From assembly GCF_022751215.1 (NCBI RefSeq), contig NZ_JAICDG010000001.1, positions 682,001-746,000 of the forward strand: 64,000 nt of DNA, given 5' to 3'. This document shows positions 7,914 to 16,306 of the stretch, in pieces. A model generated the notes under the pieces. That model was given only the letters and a program-made list of their open reading frames with translations. It was not told the DNA's origin and made no database searches. The translations under genes and the position numbers were made by a program. Positions within the stretch are counted from its first letter, which is position 1. Each line of letters starts with the position of its first letter. The stretch is from Actinomadura terrae. GTDB taxonomy: Bacteria > Actinomycetota > Actinomycetes > Streptosporangiales > Streptosporangiaceae.

Positions 7914-8575
7914 TCCGGGTCCTGCTGGTGGACGACCAGCACCTCGTCCGGATGGGGCTGCGGATGCTCTGCGACTCCGCGCCCGACCTGGAGGTCGTCG
8001 GCGAGGCCGGGGACGGCCGGGACGCGCCGCGCCTGGTCGGGGAGCTGAGCCCGGACGTCGTCCTGATGGACCTGCGGATGCCCGGCGTGGACGGGATCGC
8101 CGCGACCCGCCGGATCACGGCGGCGTGGCCGGCGGTCCGGGTCGTGGTGCTGACCACGTTCGACGACGACGACCACCTCTACCCCGCGCTCGCCGCCGGG
8201 GCGTTCGGCTTCATGGTGAAGGACGCGCCGCCGCCCGAGCTGCTGCGCGCCGTCCGGATGGCGGCGGGCGGCGAGTCCCCCTACAGCGGCGACGTGCTGC
8301 GGCGGCTCGTCGACCAGGCGGTGCGGGCCCGCTCCGAGCCGCAGGAGGCGGACGGGACGGCAGGGCCGCGCCCCCCGGCCGGGCTGACCGCGCGCGAGGA
8401 GGAGGTGCTGGCGCTGGTCGGCGCGGGCCTGTCGAACCGGGAGATCGGCGACCGCCTGCACCTCGGCGTCACGACCGTGAAGACCCACGTCGCGAACCTG
8501 ATGCGCAAGACCGGCTGCCCCAACCGGATCCGGCTCGCCGTCCTCGCCGTCCGGACCGGCGTCACCCCGCACTGA
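7910..8575 (+). CDS. NarL/FixJ-family response regulator
   Basis: A 221-aa response regulator. The receiver domain (residues 1-120) starts IRVLLVDDQHLVRMGLR, with the phospho-acceptor aspartate in VVLMDLRMPGVDG (about residue 54), the switch Thr in VVLTTFDDDD and the Lys in GFMVKDAPP. The C-terminal LuxR-type helix-turn-helix is GLTAREEEVLALVGAGLSNR and following (about residues 155-215). The start GTG overlaps the kinase stop, so the pair forms a translationally coupled two-component system. The last codons (Pro-His-stop) form the first unit of the 16-bp tandem array at 8565-8735, so the repeat has grown out of the gene's own 3' end. Confidence 0.95.
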   Translation: MIRVLLVDDQHLVRMGLRMLCDSAPDLEVVGEAGDGRDAPRLVGELSPDVVLMDLRMPGVDGIAATRRITAAWPAVRVVVLTTFDDDDHLYPALAAGAFGFMVKDAPPPELLRAVRMAAGGESPYSGDVLRRLVDQAVRARSEPQEADGTAGPRPPAGLTAREEEVLALVGAGLSNREIGDRLHLGVTTVKTHVANLMRKTGCPNRIRLAVLAVRTGVTPH

Positions 8576-8735
8576 GGCAGAGCCGCACTGAGGCAGAGCC
8601 GCACTGAGGCAGAGCCGCACTGAGGCAGAGCCGCACTGAGGCAGAGCCGCACTGAGGCAGAGCCGCACTGAGACAGAGCCGCACTGAGGCAGAGCCGCAC
8701 TGAGGCAGAGCCGCACTGAGACAGAGCCGCACTGA
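8565..8735. repeat. 16-bp tandem array, about 10.7 copies, spanning a stop codon
   Basis: The unit AGCCGCACTGAGGCAG repeats in perfect 16-bp phase from 8565 to 8735. Copies at 8661 and 8709 carry AGACAG instead of AGGCAG, and the first copy (8565-8580) is the coding end of the response regulator (CCCGCACTGA...). Every unit therefore contains a TGA matching the authentic stop. There are no spacers. High identity points to recent slippage or unequal crossing-over. Confidence 0.97.
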
Positions 8736-8740
8736 CAGAA

Positions 8741-8776
8741 GAGGCCCCCGGAACCGTGAACGGCTCCGGGGGCCTC
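8741..8776. terminator. Bidirectional terminator hairpin between response regulator and moeZ
   Basis: GAGGCCCCCGGAACCG pairs with CGGCTCCGGGGGCCTC (near-perfect 16-position stem, tetraloop TGAA). It lies between convergent genes and can serve both directions. Confidence 0.8.
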
Positions 8777-8822
8777 GCACACCCGCCTGGTAGCGGATCA
8801 GCGGTGGGTCAGCCGGTGGTGA

Positions 8823-10004
8823 TCAGTACGAGGGGAGGCTCGGGTCGATCTGGTTCACCCAGGCCAGCACGCCGCCGCCGACGTGCACGGCGTCGCCGAA
8901 GCCGGCGTTCTTGACCACGGCCAGCGCCTCGGCCGACCGCGCGCCCGACTTGCAGTGCAGGACGATCTTGCGGTCCTGCGGGAGGCGCTCCAGCGCGGAG
9001 CCATTCAGGAACTCGCCCTTGGGGATCAGCGTCGCGCCCGGGATCGAGACGATCTCGTACTCGTTCTGCTCGCGGACGTCCACGAGGAAGATGTCCTCGC
9101 CGCGGTCCTGCATGGCCTTGAGGTCGTGGACGGAGATCGTGGACTGCGCGGCGGCCTCGGCGGCCTCCTCGGAGACCGCTCCGCAGAACGCCTCGTAGTC
9201 CTCCATCAGCTCGGTCTGCGTCGGGTTCTTCCCGCACAGCGGGCACTCCGGGTCCTTGCGGACCTTGACCGAGCGGTAGCTCATCTCCAGCGCGTCGTAG
9301 ATCATGAGGCGGCCGACGAGCGGCTCGCCGATGCCCGTGAGGAGCTTGATGGCCTCGTTCACCTGGATCGAGCCGATCGACGCGCACAGGACGCCGAGCA
9401 CCCCGCCCTCCGCGCAGGAGGGGACCATGCCGGGCGGCGGCGGCTCGGGGTAGAGGCAGCGGTAGCACGGGCCGTGCTCGGCCCAGAACACCGACGCCTG
9501 GCCGTCGAACCGGTAGATCGAGCCCCACACGTACGGCTTGCCGAGCAGCACGGCCGCGTCGTTCACCATGTACCGGGTGGCGAAGTTGTCGGTGCCGTCC
9601 AGGATCAGGTCGTACTGGGCGAAGACGTCCATGATGTTGTCGCGGTCGAGCGCGGTGTTGTGCACCACGACCTCGATCAGCGGGTTGATCTCGCGGACGG
9701 TCGCGGCGGCGGACTCGACCTTCGGCTTGCCGAGGGAGGACTGCCGGTGGATGACCTGGCGCTGGAGGTTCGACTCGTCCACGACGTCGAAGTCGACGAC
9801 GCCGAGCGTCCCGACACCGGCGGCGGCCAGGTACATCAGGGCCGGCGAGCCGAGGCCGCCCGCGCCGACGACCAGGACCTTGGCGTTCTTCAGACGCTTC
9901 TGCCCGGCCATCCCCACGTCGGGAATGATGAGGTGCCGCGAGTAGCGGTTGACCTCGTCGCGGGTGAGCTCGGCTGCGGGCTCGACCAGAGGTGGCAACG
10001 ACAC
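8823..10004 (-). CDS. moeZ: Adenylyltransferase/sulfurtransferase MoeZ
   Basis: A 393-aa two-domain protein that activates ubiquitin-like sulfur carriers (MoaD, ThiS, CysO types) by adenylation and then transfers sulfur. The N-terminal ThiF/MoeB domain starts at YSRHLIIPDVG and has the nucleotide loop VVGAGGLGSPALMYLAAAG. A CPLCG zinc-site pair lies near residue 245. The C-terminal rhodanese domain (about 290-390) carries the catalytic cysteine in IVLHCKSGARS. The GTG at 10002-10004 is chosen because AGGAG lies about 7 bases upstream and the protein then begins MSLPPLVEPAAELTRDEV, as in other actinomycetes; a longer frame to 10073 lacks support. MoaE, a partner in molybdopterin synthesis, is encoded at 48472. 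Confidence 0.95.
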   Translation of the reverse strand: MSLPPLVEPAAELTRDEVNRYSRHLIIPDVGMAGQKRLKNAKVLVVGAGGLGSPALMYLAAAGVGTLGVVDFDVVDESNLQRQVIHRQSSLGKPKVESAAATVREINPLIEVVVHNTALDRDNIMDVFAQYDLILDGTDNFATRYMVNDAAVLLGKPYVWGSIYRFDGQASVFWAEHGPCYRCLYPEPPPPGMVPSCAEGGVLGVLCASIGSIQVNEAIKLLTGIGEPLVGRLMIYDALEMSYRSVKVRKDPECPLCGKNPTQTELMEDYEAFCGAVSEEAAEAAAQSTISVHDLKAMQDRGEDIFLVDVREQNEYEIVSIPGATLIPKGEFLNGSALERLPQDRKIVLHCKSGARSAEALAVVKNAGFGDAVHVGGGVLAWVNQIDPSLPSY

Positions 10005-10215
10005 GGTGATGCTCCTGTGCTGACGCTCGGCTGGTACGGGGGACGTCATGTCCTTACGGCACAACCTTGCCATGTCCAGCGGAATTCCCCGAGCGCGGTG
10101 TCCACCTCCGGCGTGCCCTCCTCCGGGAGTCAGGCGCGGAGCCCGTGCCTGGGTGAAGCGCCCTTACGCGGATGTCAGGGCGCAATGTCGTGAAGCACAG
10201 TTAATCTTGGCTGTT

Positions 10216-11118
10216 GTGGCATTCCTGCCCCCCTCCCCCCAGCAGCCGCCCAGGCCGCCCGCGCCGCCCGCCGGTCCCGCCGGTCCCGCCGGTCCCTACG
10301 GCGCCGTGCCGCCGGGCCGTCCCGTGGGCCCACCGCCCGCCCCGCTCATGGGCCCGCCGGCGATCCGTCCGCCGACCGTGCTCGGCCTGCGCGCCCGGCA
10401 GTGGATGCTCGTGGCCGTCGTCGTCGGCTCCTGCTACCTCGCGCTGACCGTCGTCGGCGTCGCGGGGGCCTGGACGACCCTGCACCGCGACCCCACCAAC
10501 GCCGAGCTGCAACGCGCCGCGAACGCCGAGGTCGCGCGGCGCTGGGAGGCGTGGCCCGCGGACCGGGTCTTCCCCGCGCGGCTCAGCTACGCCCCCGACG
10601 AGGGCCACAGCGAGTACGCGACGCGGATGGGCATCGTCCCCGACACCGGCTGCGAGCAGGGCGTCGACCCCGGCCTGATGGCGACGCTGCGCAAGCACGG
10701 CTGCAAGGCGGTGCTGCGCGCCACCTACACCGACCAGCTCGAAGGGGTCGTCGTCACCGTCGGCGTCGCCGTCTTCCCCGACCCCTGGCAGGCCGACAAG
10801 GCGTTCAAGGAGCTGCCCGACTCGCACGGCCCGGACGGCACCGGCACCGTCCAGCCCGCGCTGAAGGCCGCCGCGTTCCCCGGGACGGCCGCCGCGCGCT
10901 TCACCGACGCCGCCCGGCAGGACCGGACGTTCGACCGCGGCGGCCCCTACGTCGTGCTGACCACGTCCGGCCAGACCGACGGACGCCCCGCCGCCGCCGT
11001 CAAGAAGGCGCGCCCGGGCGAGCCGTTCATCGTGGCGCCGCAGCTCGGCCGCGCGGTGGCGCGGTCGCTGTCGGTCCGGTCCCTGCCGGACTGCGACGGC
11101 AGCGAGTGGCGGTGCTGA
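10216..11118 (+). CDS. Proline-rich single-pass membrane protein, function unknown
   Basis: A protein of about 300 aa. Residues 1-55 are extremely Pro/Gly/Ala-rich (cytoplasmic side), followed by one transmembrane helix (WMLVAVVVGSCYLALTVVGV, about 63-82) and an extracytoplasmic domain of about 210 residues with four cysteines (DTGCEQG, KHGCKAVLRATY, and the C-terminal DCDGSEWRC). The start is uncertain: GTG 10216 is chosen because upstream sequence enters the moeZ promoter region, but TTG 10207 is possible and no good ribosome-binding site is seen. It overlaps or abuts the mycosin gene and is probably co-transcribed. Function is not recognised; the pairing suggests a cell-envelope partner of the protease. 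Confidence 0.7.
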   Translation: MAFLPPSPQQPPRPPAPPAGPAGPAGPYGAVPPGRPVGPPPAPLMGPPAIRPPTVLGLRARQWMLVAVVVGSCYLALTVVGVAGAWTTLHRDPTNAELQRAANAEVARRWEAWPADRVFPARLSYAPDEGHSEYATRMGIVPDTGCEQGVDPGLMATLRKHGCKAVLRATYTDQLEGVVVTVGVAVFPDPWQADKAFKELPDSHGPDGTGTVQPALKAAAFPGTAAARFTDAARQDRTFDRGGPYVVLTTSGQTDGRPAAAVKKARPGEPFIVAPQLGRAVARSLSVRSLPDCDGSEWRC

Positions 11119-11123
11119 CCGCG

Positions 11124-12659
11124 ATGCTCGCCCGAGCCCGCAGGGCCGCGGCGGTGCTCGCGGCGGCGGCCGTCGCCGCGCCGGTCTGCGGGGCGTGGCT
11201 GCCGGTCGCGCCCGCCGCGTCCGCGCGCGCCGACCAGGTCCGCGACGCGCAGCGGCCGATCCTGGACGACCTCGACGTCCCGGCCGCGTGGAAGATCACG
11301 CGGGGCCGGGGCGTGACGGTCGCGGTGGTCGACGCCGGCGTCGTGGGGAGCAATCCCGACCTCGCCGGGTCGGTCACGATCGGCCCGAACATGCTCGCCG
11401 CGATCGACGCGGGGACCAGGCCGCAGCAGATGCACGGCACCACCATGGCCTCGCTGATCGCCGGGCACGGCCACGGGCCCGGCGGCAACGCGGGCGTCAT
11501 CGGGATCGCGCCCGAGGCGAAGCTGCTGTCGGTCCGCGTCATCGGCGAGAAGGGCGATCCCAGCTACCGGAGGTTCCGCACCGACGAGCGCTCCGAGACC
11601 GCGGTCGCGCGCGGCATCCGCTACGCCGCCGACCACGGCGCCGACGTGATCAACCTCTCGCTCGGCGAGAGCCGGGAGTCGGCGGAGGAGCGGGAGGCCG
11701 TCGGCTACGCGATCGGCAAGGGCGTCGTGGTCGTCGCGGCGGCCGGGAACGAGGGCGAGAAGCGCGAGCTCCTCGACGGGGACGGCTTCGCGCCCTACTC
11801 CTACCCCGCGTCCTACCCGGGCGTGATCGCGGTCGCCGCGACCGACGGCGCGCACGCCCGCGCCCCGTTCTCCAACCGCAACTACTCGGTGCTGCTGGGG
11901 GCGCCCGGCGTCGACCTCCCCGTCTCCGGGTCGGACGGCAACTACTACCGCAGCTCCGGCACCAGCGACGCCTGCGCGCTCGTGTCCGGCATCGCCGCGC
12001 TGATCCGCGCCCGGCACCCGAAGCTGCCGCCCGCGCTGGTCTCCCAGGCGCTCGTCGCGGGCACCCGCTCCGGGCCGGCCGGCAAGTACGGCCCCGAGAC
12101 CGGGTTCGGCCAGGTCAACGCCCAGCGCGCGCTCGCGGCGGCGGACACGCTGACCTCCGCCCGCCCCGGCGCCGCCGCGGGCAAGCCCGCCCGCGACCGG
12201 TTCGGCGCCGCCGAGCCGGGCCCGGTGGCGATCATCGACCGGCCCGGCTGGGTGCAGCCGCTGATCGTCACGATCATCGTCGTGGGCGTCGGCGGAACGC
12301 TGGCCGCGGCGGCGATCTCGGTCGCCTTCCACCGCCGCCACCCCCGCCCCGCCCTGTCGCCCGCCCTGTCGCCCGGTCAGGTCGGCGCCTTCGGGCCCCC
12401 GTCCTTCGGACGGCCGGGGCCCGGGGCGCCTCCGTACCGGCCGCCCTCGTACATGCGGCAGCACGGGCCCGCGTACCCGTCGCCGCCCCCGTCGGGCACG
12501 CCGTCGTTCGCACCGCCGGGCCAGGACGCGCCCCCCTCCTATGACGCGCCGTCGGGCTATGACATGCCGCCGCCCGTCCCGCCGAGGGAGGCGCGGCCGC
12601 CGGGCGAGCACGAGGAGTCGGGTGATGCGGGAGGATCGGACGGTGTGGTCGGAACCTGA
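11124..12659 (+). CDS. Mycosin-like S8 family serine protease, membrane anchored
   Basis: A subtilisin-type protease of about 511 aa resembling type VII secretion mycosins (MycP). A signal sequence (about 1-35) is followed by a mycosin-type DQVRDAQRPILDDLDVPAAW segment. The catalytic triad is visible: Asp in VAVVDAGVV, His in MHGTTMASLIAGHGHG and Ser in SSGTSDACALVSGIAALI. A C-terminal transmembrane helix (PLIVTIIVVGVGGTLAAAA, about 378-396) is followed by a cytoplasmic Pro-rich tail of about 100 residues. In-frame GTGs at 11106 and 11112 overlap the upstream stop and could also start translation; ATG 11124 is a compromise. No ESX core genes (EccB, EccC, EccD, EccE, WXG100) are in the window, so this mycosin looks orphan. 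Confidence 0.88.
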   Translation: MLARARRAAAVLAAAAVAAPVCGAWLPVAPAASARADQVRDAQRPILDDLDVPAAWKITRGRGVTVAVVDAGVVGSNPDLAGSVTIGPNMLAAIDAGTRPQQMHGTTMASLIAGHGHGPGGNAGVIGIAPEAKLLSVRVIGEKGDPSYRRFRTDERSETAVARGIRYAADHGADVINLSLGESRESAEEREAVGYAIGKGVVVVAAAGNEGEKRELLDGDGFAPYSYPASYPGVIAVAATDGAHARAPFSNRNYSVLLGAPGVDLPVSGSDGNYYRSSGTSDACALVSGIAALIRARHPKLPPALVSQALVAGTRSGPAGKYGPETGFGQVNAQRALAAADTLTSARPGAAAGKPARDRFGAAEPGPVAIIDRPGWVQPLIVTIIVVGVGGTLAAAAISVAFHRRHPRPALSPALSPGQVGAFGPPSFGRPGPGAPPYRPPSYMRQHGPAYPSPPPSGTPSFAPPGQDAPPSYDAPSGYDMPPPVPPREARPPGEHEESGDAGGSDGVVGT

Positions 12660-12960
12660 CGAGTACGCCGAGGCCGTTCTGGACGCGGTCGAGCGGATCC
12701 CGCCCGGTCGCGTCATGTCCTACGGGGACCTCGCCGAGCTCGTCGGGAAGGGCGGGCCCCGGCAGGTCGGGCGGGTGATGTCGCTCTACGGGGGCGCCGT
12801 CCCGTGGTGGCGGGTGACCCGGTCGGACGGCAGGCCCCCGAGCGGCCACGAGATCACCGCCCACGAGCACTACCGCGCCGAGGGCACGCCGCTGCGCCCG
12901 GACGGGAGCCGCGTCGACATGGCCCGCGCCCGCTGGGTGGACGTCGACGCATCGCCCTGA
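12625..12960 (+). CDS. Alkyltransferase-like (ATL) protein of the MGMT family
   Basis: A 111-aa single-domain protein of the O6-alkylguanine-DNA alkyltransferase fold. The N-terminal YAEAVLDAVERIPPGRVMSY and the DNA-binding GPRQVGRVMS match the family. At the active site the methyl-acceptor Cys of PCHR is replaced: the sequence reads PWWRVTRSDG. ATL proteins carry Trp there, bind O6-alkylguanine without repairing it, and flag it for nucleotide excision repair. The ATG follows GAGGAG by about 8 bases, and the gene overlaps the mycosin 3' end by 35 bp. Its place just before adnA recalls mycobacterial Rv3204. Confidence 0.85.
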   Translation: MREDRTVWSEPDEYAEAVLDAVERIPPGRVMSYGDLAELVGKGGPRQVGRVMSLYGGAVPWWRVTRSDGRPPSGHEITAHEHYRAEGTPLRPDGSRVDMARARWVDVDASP

Positions 12961-13099
12961 TCCCGTGACCCTCCTCACACCCTGATCGCCCGCGCCGCCC
13001 CGCGGCCGCCGCCGATCACTGCCGTGCGACCTCGTCACATGGGCGACATGCGTCCGATGTGGTCCGAACCGTCGCGGTGATCTGCTCCAATGAAATGTT

Positions 13100-16000
13100 G
13101 TGCCGCAAGCTTCCTACCGCCTCGTGCGTCGCGCGGGTCCCGCGCGCGCCGTCCCGCCCCCGCTCGACGAGCAGCAGCGGCGGGTGGTCGAGCACGCCGG
13201 CGGGCCGATGCTGGTGCTCGCGGGGCCCGGCACCGGCAAGACGACGACGATCGTCGAGGCGGTCGTCGACCGGATCGAGAACCGGGGCGTCGACCCCGAG
13301 CGCGTCCTCGTCCTGACGTTCAGCCGCAAGGCGGCGGGCGAGCTGCGGCAGCGGATCACCGGGCGGCTGCACCGGACGACGCGGACGCCGCTCGCGCTCA
13401 CCTTCCACGGCTACGCGTTCGCGCTGCTGCGGCGGGACGCCGTCCTGAACGAGGAGGACGCGCCGCGGCTGCTGTCGGGGCCCGAGCAGCTCCTGGAGGT
13501 CCGGCGGCTGCTGGAGGGCGAGCTGGCCGACGGCGCCCGCGACTGGCCGGAGCGGCTGCGCGCCGCGCTGGCCACCCGCGGCTTCGCCGAGGAGCTGCGC
13601 GACTTCACGCTGCGCGCCGTCGAGCGCCAGTACTACTCCGACGACCTCGCCGGGCTCGGACGGCTCCGGGGGCGCGACGACTGGCCCGCAATCGGCTCGT
13701 TCATGGACCGCTATGAGCAGCGCTTCGCGCTCGACCCCGTCCAGACCTACGACTACGGCGAGCTGATCCAGCGCGCCGCGGGGACGCTGGTGGACGAGGA
13801 CGCGCGGATCCGCGAGCAGGACGCCTACGACGCCGTGTTCGTGGATGAGTACCAGGACACCGACCCCGCGCAGGAGGCGCTGCTCCAGCACCTCGCGGGG
13901 GAGGGCCGCGACCTCGTCGTCGTCGGCGACCCCGACCAGTCGATCTACGGGTTCCGGGGCGCCGACGTGCGCGGCATCCAGGAGTTCCCGACCCGCTTCC
14001 CGACGCTGGACGGGCGGCCCGCGCCGGTGGTCGCGCTGCGGACGTGCCGCCGGATGGGCCCGGAGATCCTGGAGGCGTCCCGCCGGATCGCGCGGCGGCT
14101 CCCGGCCGGGTCGGCGGGCGCCGCCGAGCACCGCGCGCTGCTCTCCCCGGACGACCTCGAAGACGGCGAAGTGCGCGCTGTGATCGCCGACTCCGAGAGT
14201 CAGGAGTCCGCGCTCGTCGCCGACGAGCTGCGCCGCGCGCACCTGCTCGACGGCGTGCCGTGGTCGCGGATGGCGGTACTGGTGCGCAGCGCGGTCCGGC
14301 AGGTGCCCGTGCTGCGCCGCGCGCTCGCGCAGGCCGGGGTGCCGGTGGTGGTCGCGGGCGACGAGGTGCCGCTGGTCGCCGAGCCCGCCGTCCGGCCGTT
14401 CCTGGTGCTGCTGCGGGCGGCGCTGCAAAAGGGCTTCCTCGACGAGGTCGTCGCCGAGGACCTGCTCACCGGTCCGCTCGGCGGCGCCGACGCGCTCGCC
14501 ATGCGGCGCCTCAAGCGCGCCCTGCGCGACCTGGAGGAGCTGTCGGGCGGGCAGCGCCCGCTGGGCGACCTGCTCATCGCCGCCGTCAACGACCCGCGCG
14601 AGCTGGTCGCCGTGCACGAGCGGGTGCGGGCGCCCGCCGAGCGCGTCGCGCACCTGGTGGAGACGGCGCGCCGCACCGCCCACGACGGCGGCACCGCCGA
14701 GGAGGTGCTGTGGGAGGTGTGGCGGGAGAGCGGCCAGGCCGACGTCCTGCTGGAGCAGAGCGCCCGGGGCGGGACGCGCGGCGCCGCCGCCGACCGCGAC
14801 CTTGACGCCGTCGTGGCGCTGTTCGACCACGCGGCGCGGTTCGTCGACCGGCTCCCGCAGGCGGGCCCCGAGCTGTTCGTCGACACGATCGCCGCGCAGG
14901 AGATCGCCGGGGACACGCTCGCCGAGCACGCGCCCGAGGGCGAGGCCGTCCGCATCCTCACCGCGCACCGCGCGAAGGGTCTGGAGTGGGACGTCGTCGT
15001 GGTCGCGGGCGTGCAGGAGGGCGCGTGGCCCGACGTCCGGCTGCGCGGGTCGCTGCTCGGCATCGAGGAGCTCGTCGAGCACGCCGCCGGGGCCGAGCCC
15101 GACGGGAAGGACGCGGCGGGCGCGTCGATGGCCGCCAAGATGCTGGACGAGGAGCGCCGGCTGTTCTACGTCGCCGTCACCCGCGCCCGCAAACGGCTGG
15201 TGGTGACGGCCGTCGGCGGCGACGACACCGAGGAGCGCCCGTCCCGGTTCCTGAACGAGCTGCTGCCCGGCGCCATCGAGCAGTCGCAGCTGGACGAGAA
15301 GACCCGCTGGCTGTCGCTGTCGGCGCTGGTCGCGGACCTTCGCTCGGCGGTCGCCGACCCGTCCCGGCCCGAGCCGCTGCGCCGCGCCGCCGCCGGGCAC
15401 CTCGCGCGGCTCGCCCGCGCCGGGGTGCGCGGCGCCAAGCCCGAGAACTGGTACGCGATCACGGCGCTGTCGGACGCCGGGCCCGCCTTCGCCGAGGACG
15501 AGGGGATCACGATCTCCCCCTCCCAGGTCGAGGCGTTCACGACCTGCGGGCTGCGCTGGCTGCTCGCCTCCGCCGTCGGCGCGCAGGAGGGCGGGCCCAA
15601 CGAGTTCAGCACCATGGGCAAGGTCATCCACGCGGTCGCGGAGATGGCGGGCGCCGACGACGGGATCAACGAGGTCCATGTCGCGCAGCGGCTCGACGAG
15701 ATCTGGAAGGACCTCGACTTCCGCAGCGGCTGGTACTCGGAAAAGCAGCGCGAGCAGGCCGCGACGATGGTCGACAAGTTCCTCACCTGGCACCGCGACA
15801 ACCCCAACGAGGTCGTCGCGCTGGAGGAGTCGTTCAAGGTCGACCTCGGCCGCGTCGTCATCAAGGGGCGCATCGACCGGGCCGAGCGCGACGAGCACGG
15901 CCGCGCCGTCATCATCGACATCAAGACCTCCAGCGGCGCCGTCCCGAAGGAGGACCTCGCGCGGCACCCGCAGCTCGGCGTCTACCAGTACGCGGTGATG

Positions 16001-16273
16001 CTCGGCGCGTTCGAGCGGCACGGCCTGATCGAGCCCGGCGGCGCCAAGCTCGTGCAGGTCGGCAAGGCCGCCTTCGCCGCGAAGGCGCGCGAGCAGGAGC
16101 AGCCGCCGCCCGCGCAGGACGAGGACCCCGAATGGCCGAAGAAGCTCGTCGAGATCGTCGCGACCGGGATGGCGGGCGAGGTGTTCCAGGCGCGGGCGAA
16201 CGACAAGTGTCGGACGTGTCCCGTACGGTCCTGCTGTCCGGTGCACGAACAGGGCGGTCAGGTTGGCGACTGA
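13100..16273 (+). CDS. adnA: AdnA-type helicase-nuclease (UvrD-like ATPase plus RecB-family nuclease)
   Basis: A 1057-aa subunit of the mycobacterial-type AdnAB motor nuclease, which resects double-strand breaks. The UvrD-like helicase has Walker A LAGPGTGKTTT (about residue 41), Walker B VFVDEYQDTDPAQ, motif III VVGDPDQSIYGFRGA and later motifs LTAHRAKGLEWDVVVVAG and EERRLFYVAVTRARK. The C-terminal PD-(D/E)XK nuclease has GRIDRAERDEHGRAVIIDIK (about 915-935). Iron-sulfur-type cysteines flank it: TTCGLRW near residue 816 and NDKCRTCPVRSCCPVH near the end. The GTG start lacks a strong ribosome-binding site. adnB begins 33 bp downstream in the same operon. Genetic competition with the Ku/ligase end-joining set at 1-2094 is expected. 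Confidence 0.92.
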   Translation: MPQASYRLVRRAGPARAVPPPLDEQQRRVVEHAGGPMLVLAGPGTGKTTTIVEAVVDRIENRGVDPERVLVLTFSRKAAGELRQRITGRLHRTTRTPLALTFHGYAFALLRRDAVLNEEDAPRLLSGPEQLLEVRRLLEGELADGARDWPERLRAALATRGFAEELRDFTLRAVERQYYSDDLAGLGRLRGRDDWPAIGSFMDRYEQRFALDPVQTYDYGELIQRAAGTLVDEDARIREQDAYDAVFVDEYQDTDPAQEALLQHLAGEGRDLVVVGDPDQSIYGFRGADVRGIQEFPTRFPTLDGRPAPVVALRTCRRMGPEILEASRRIARRLPAGSAGAAEHRALLSPDDLEDGEVRAVIADSESQESALVADELRRAHLLDGVPWSRMAVLVRSAVRQVPVLRRALAQAGVPVVVAGDEVPLVAEPAVRPFLVLLRAALQKGFLDEVVAEDLLTGPLGGADALAMRRLKRALRDLEELSGGQRPLGDLLIAAVNDPRELVAVHERVRAPAERVAHLVETARRTAHDGGTAEEVLWEVWRESGQADVLLEQSARGGTRGAAADRDLDAVVALFDHAARFVDRLPQAGPELFVDTIAAQEIAGDTLAEHAPEGEAVRILTAHRAKGLEWDVVVVAGVQEGAWPDVRLRGSLLGIEELVEHAAGAEPDGKDAAGASMAAKMLDEERRLFYVAVTRARKRLVVTAVGGDDTEERPSRFLNELLPGAIEQSQLDEKTRWLSLSALVADLRSAVADPSRPEPLRRAAAGHLARLARAGVRGAKPENWYAITALSDAGPAFAEDEGITISPSQVEAFTTCGLRWLLASAVGAQEGGPNEFSTMGKVIHAVAEMAGADDGINEVHVAQRLDEIWKDLDFRSGWYSEKQREQAATMVDKFLTWHRDNPNEVVALEESFKVDLGRVVIKGRIDRAERDEHGRAVIIDIKTSSGAVPKEDLARHPQLGVYQYAVMLGAFERHGLIEPGGAKLVQVGKAAFAAKAREQEQPPPAQDEDPEWPKKLVEIVATGMAGEVFQARANDKCRTCPVRSCCPVHEQGGQVGD

Positions 16274-16306
16274 TCCTGACCCGGTCCACGCGGAGGAGGG
16301 GGCGAG

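Noticed and set aside
8281-8700. Minus-strand repetitive protein (LCLSAALPQCGSASVR repeats)
   Set aside because: It is the antisense reading of the 16-bp tandem array. There is no ribosome-binding site, and it overlaps the genuine response regulator end.
8565-8735. CRISPR array
   Set aside because: Units are directly adjacent without spacers, the period is 16 bp, and there are no cas genes in the window.
10005-10073. Longer N-terminus for MoeZ
   Set aside because: The extra 23 residues are unlike family members, whereas the GTG at 10002-10004 has a well-spaced AGGAG and gives the usual protein start.
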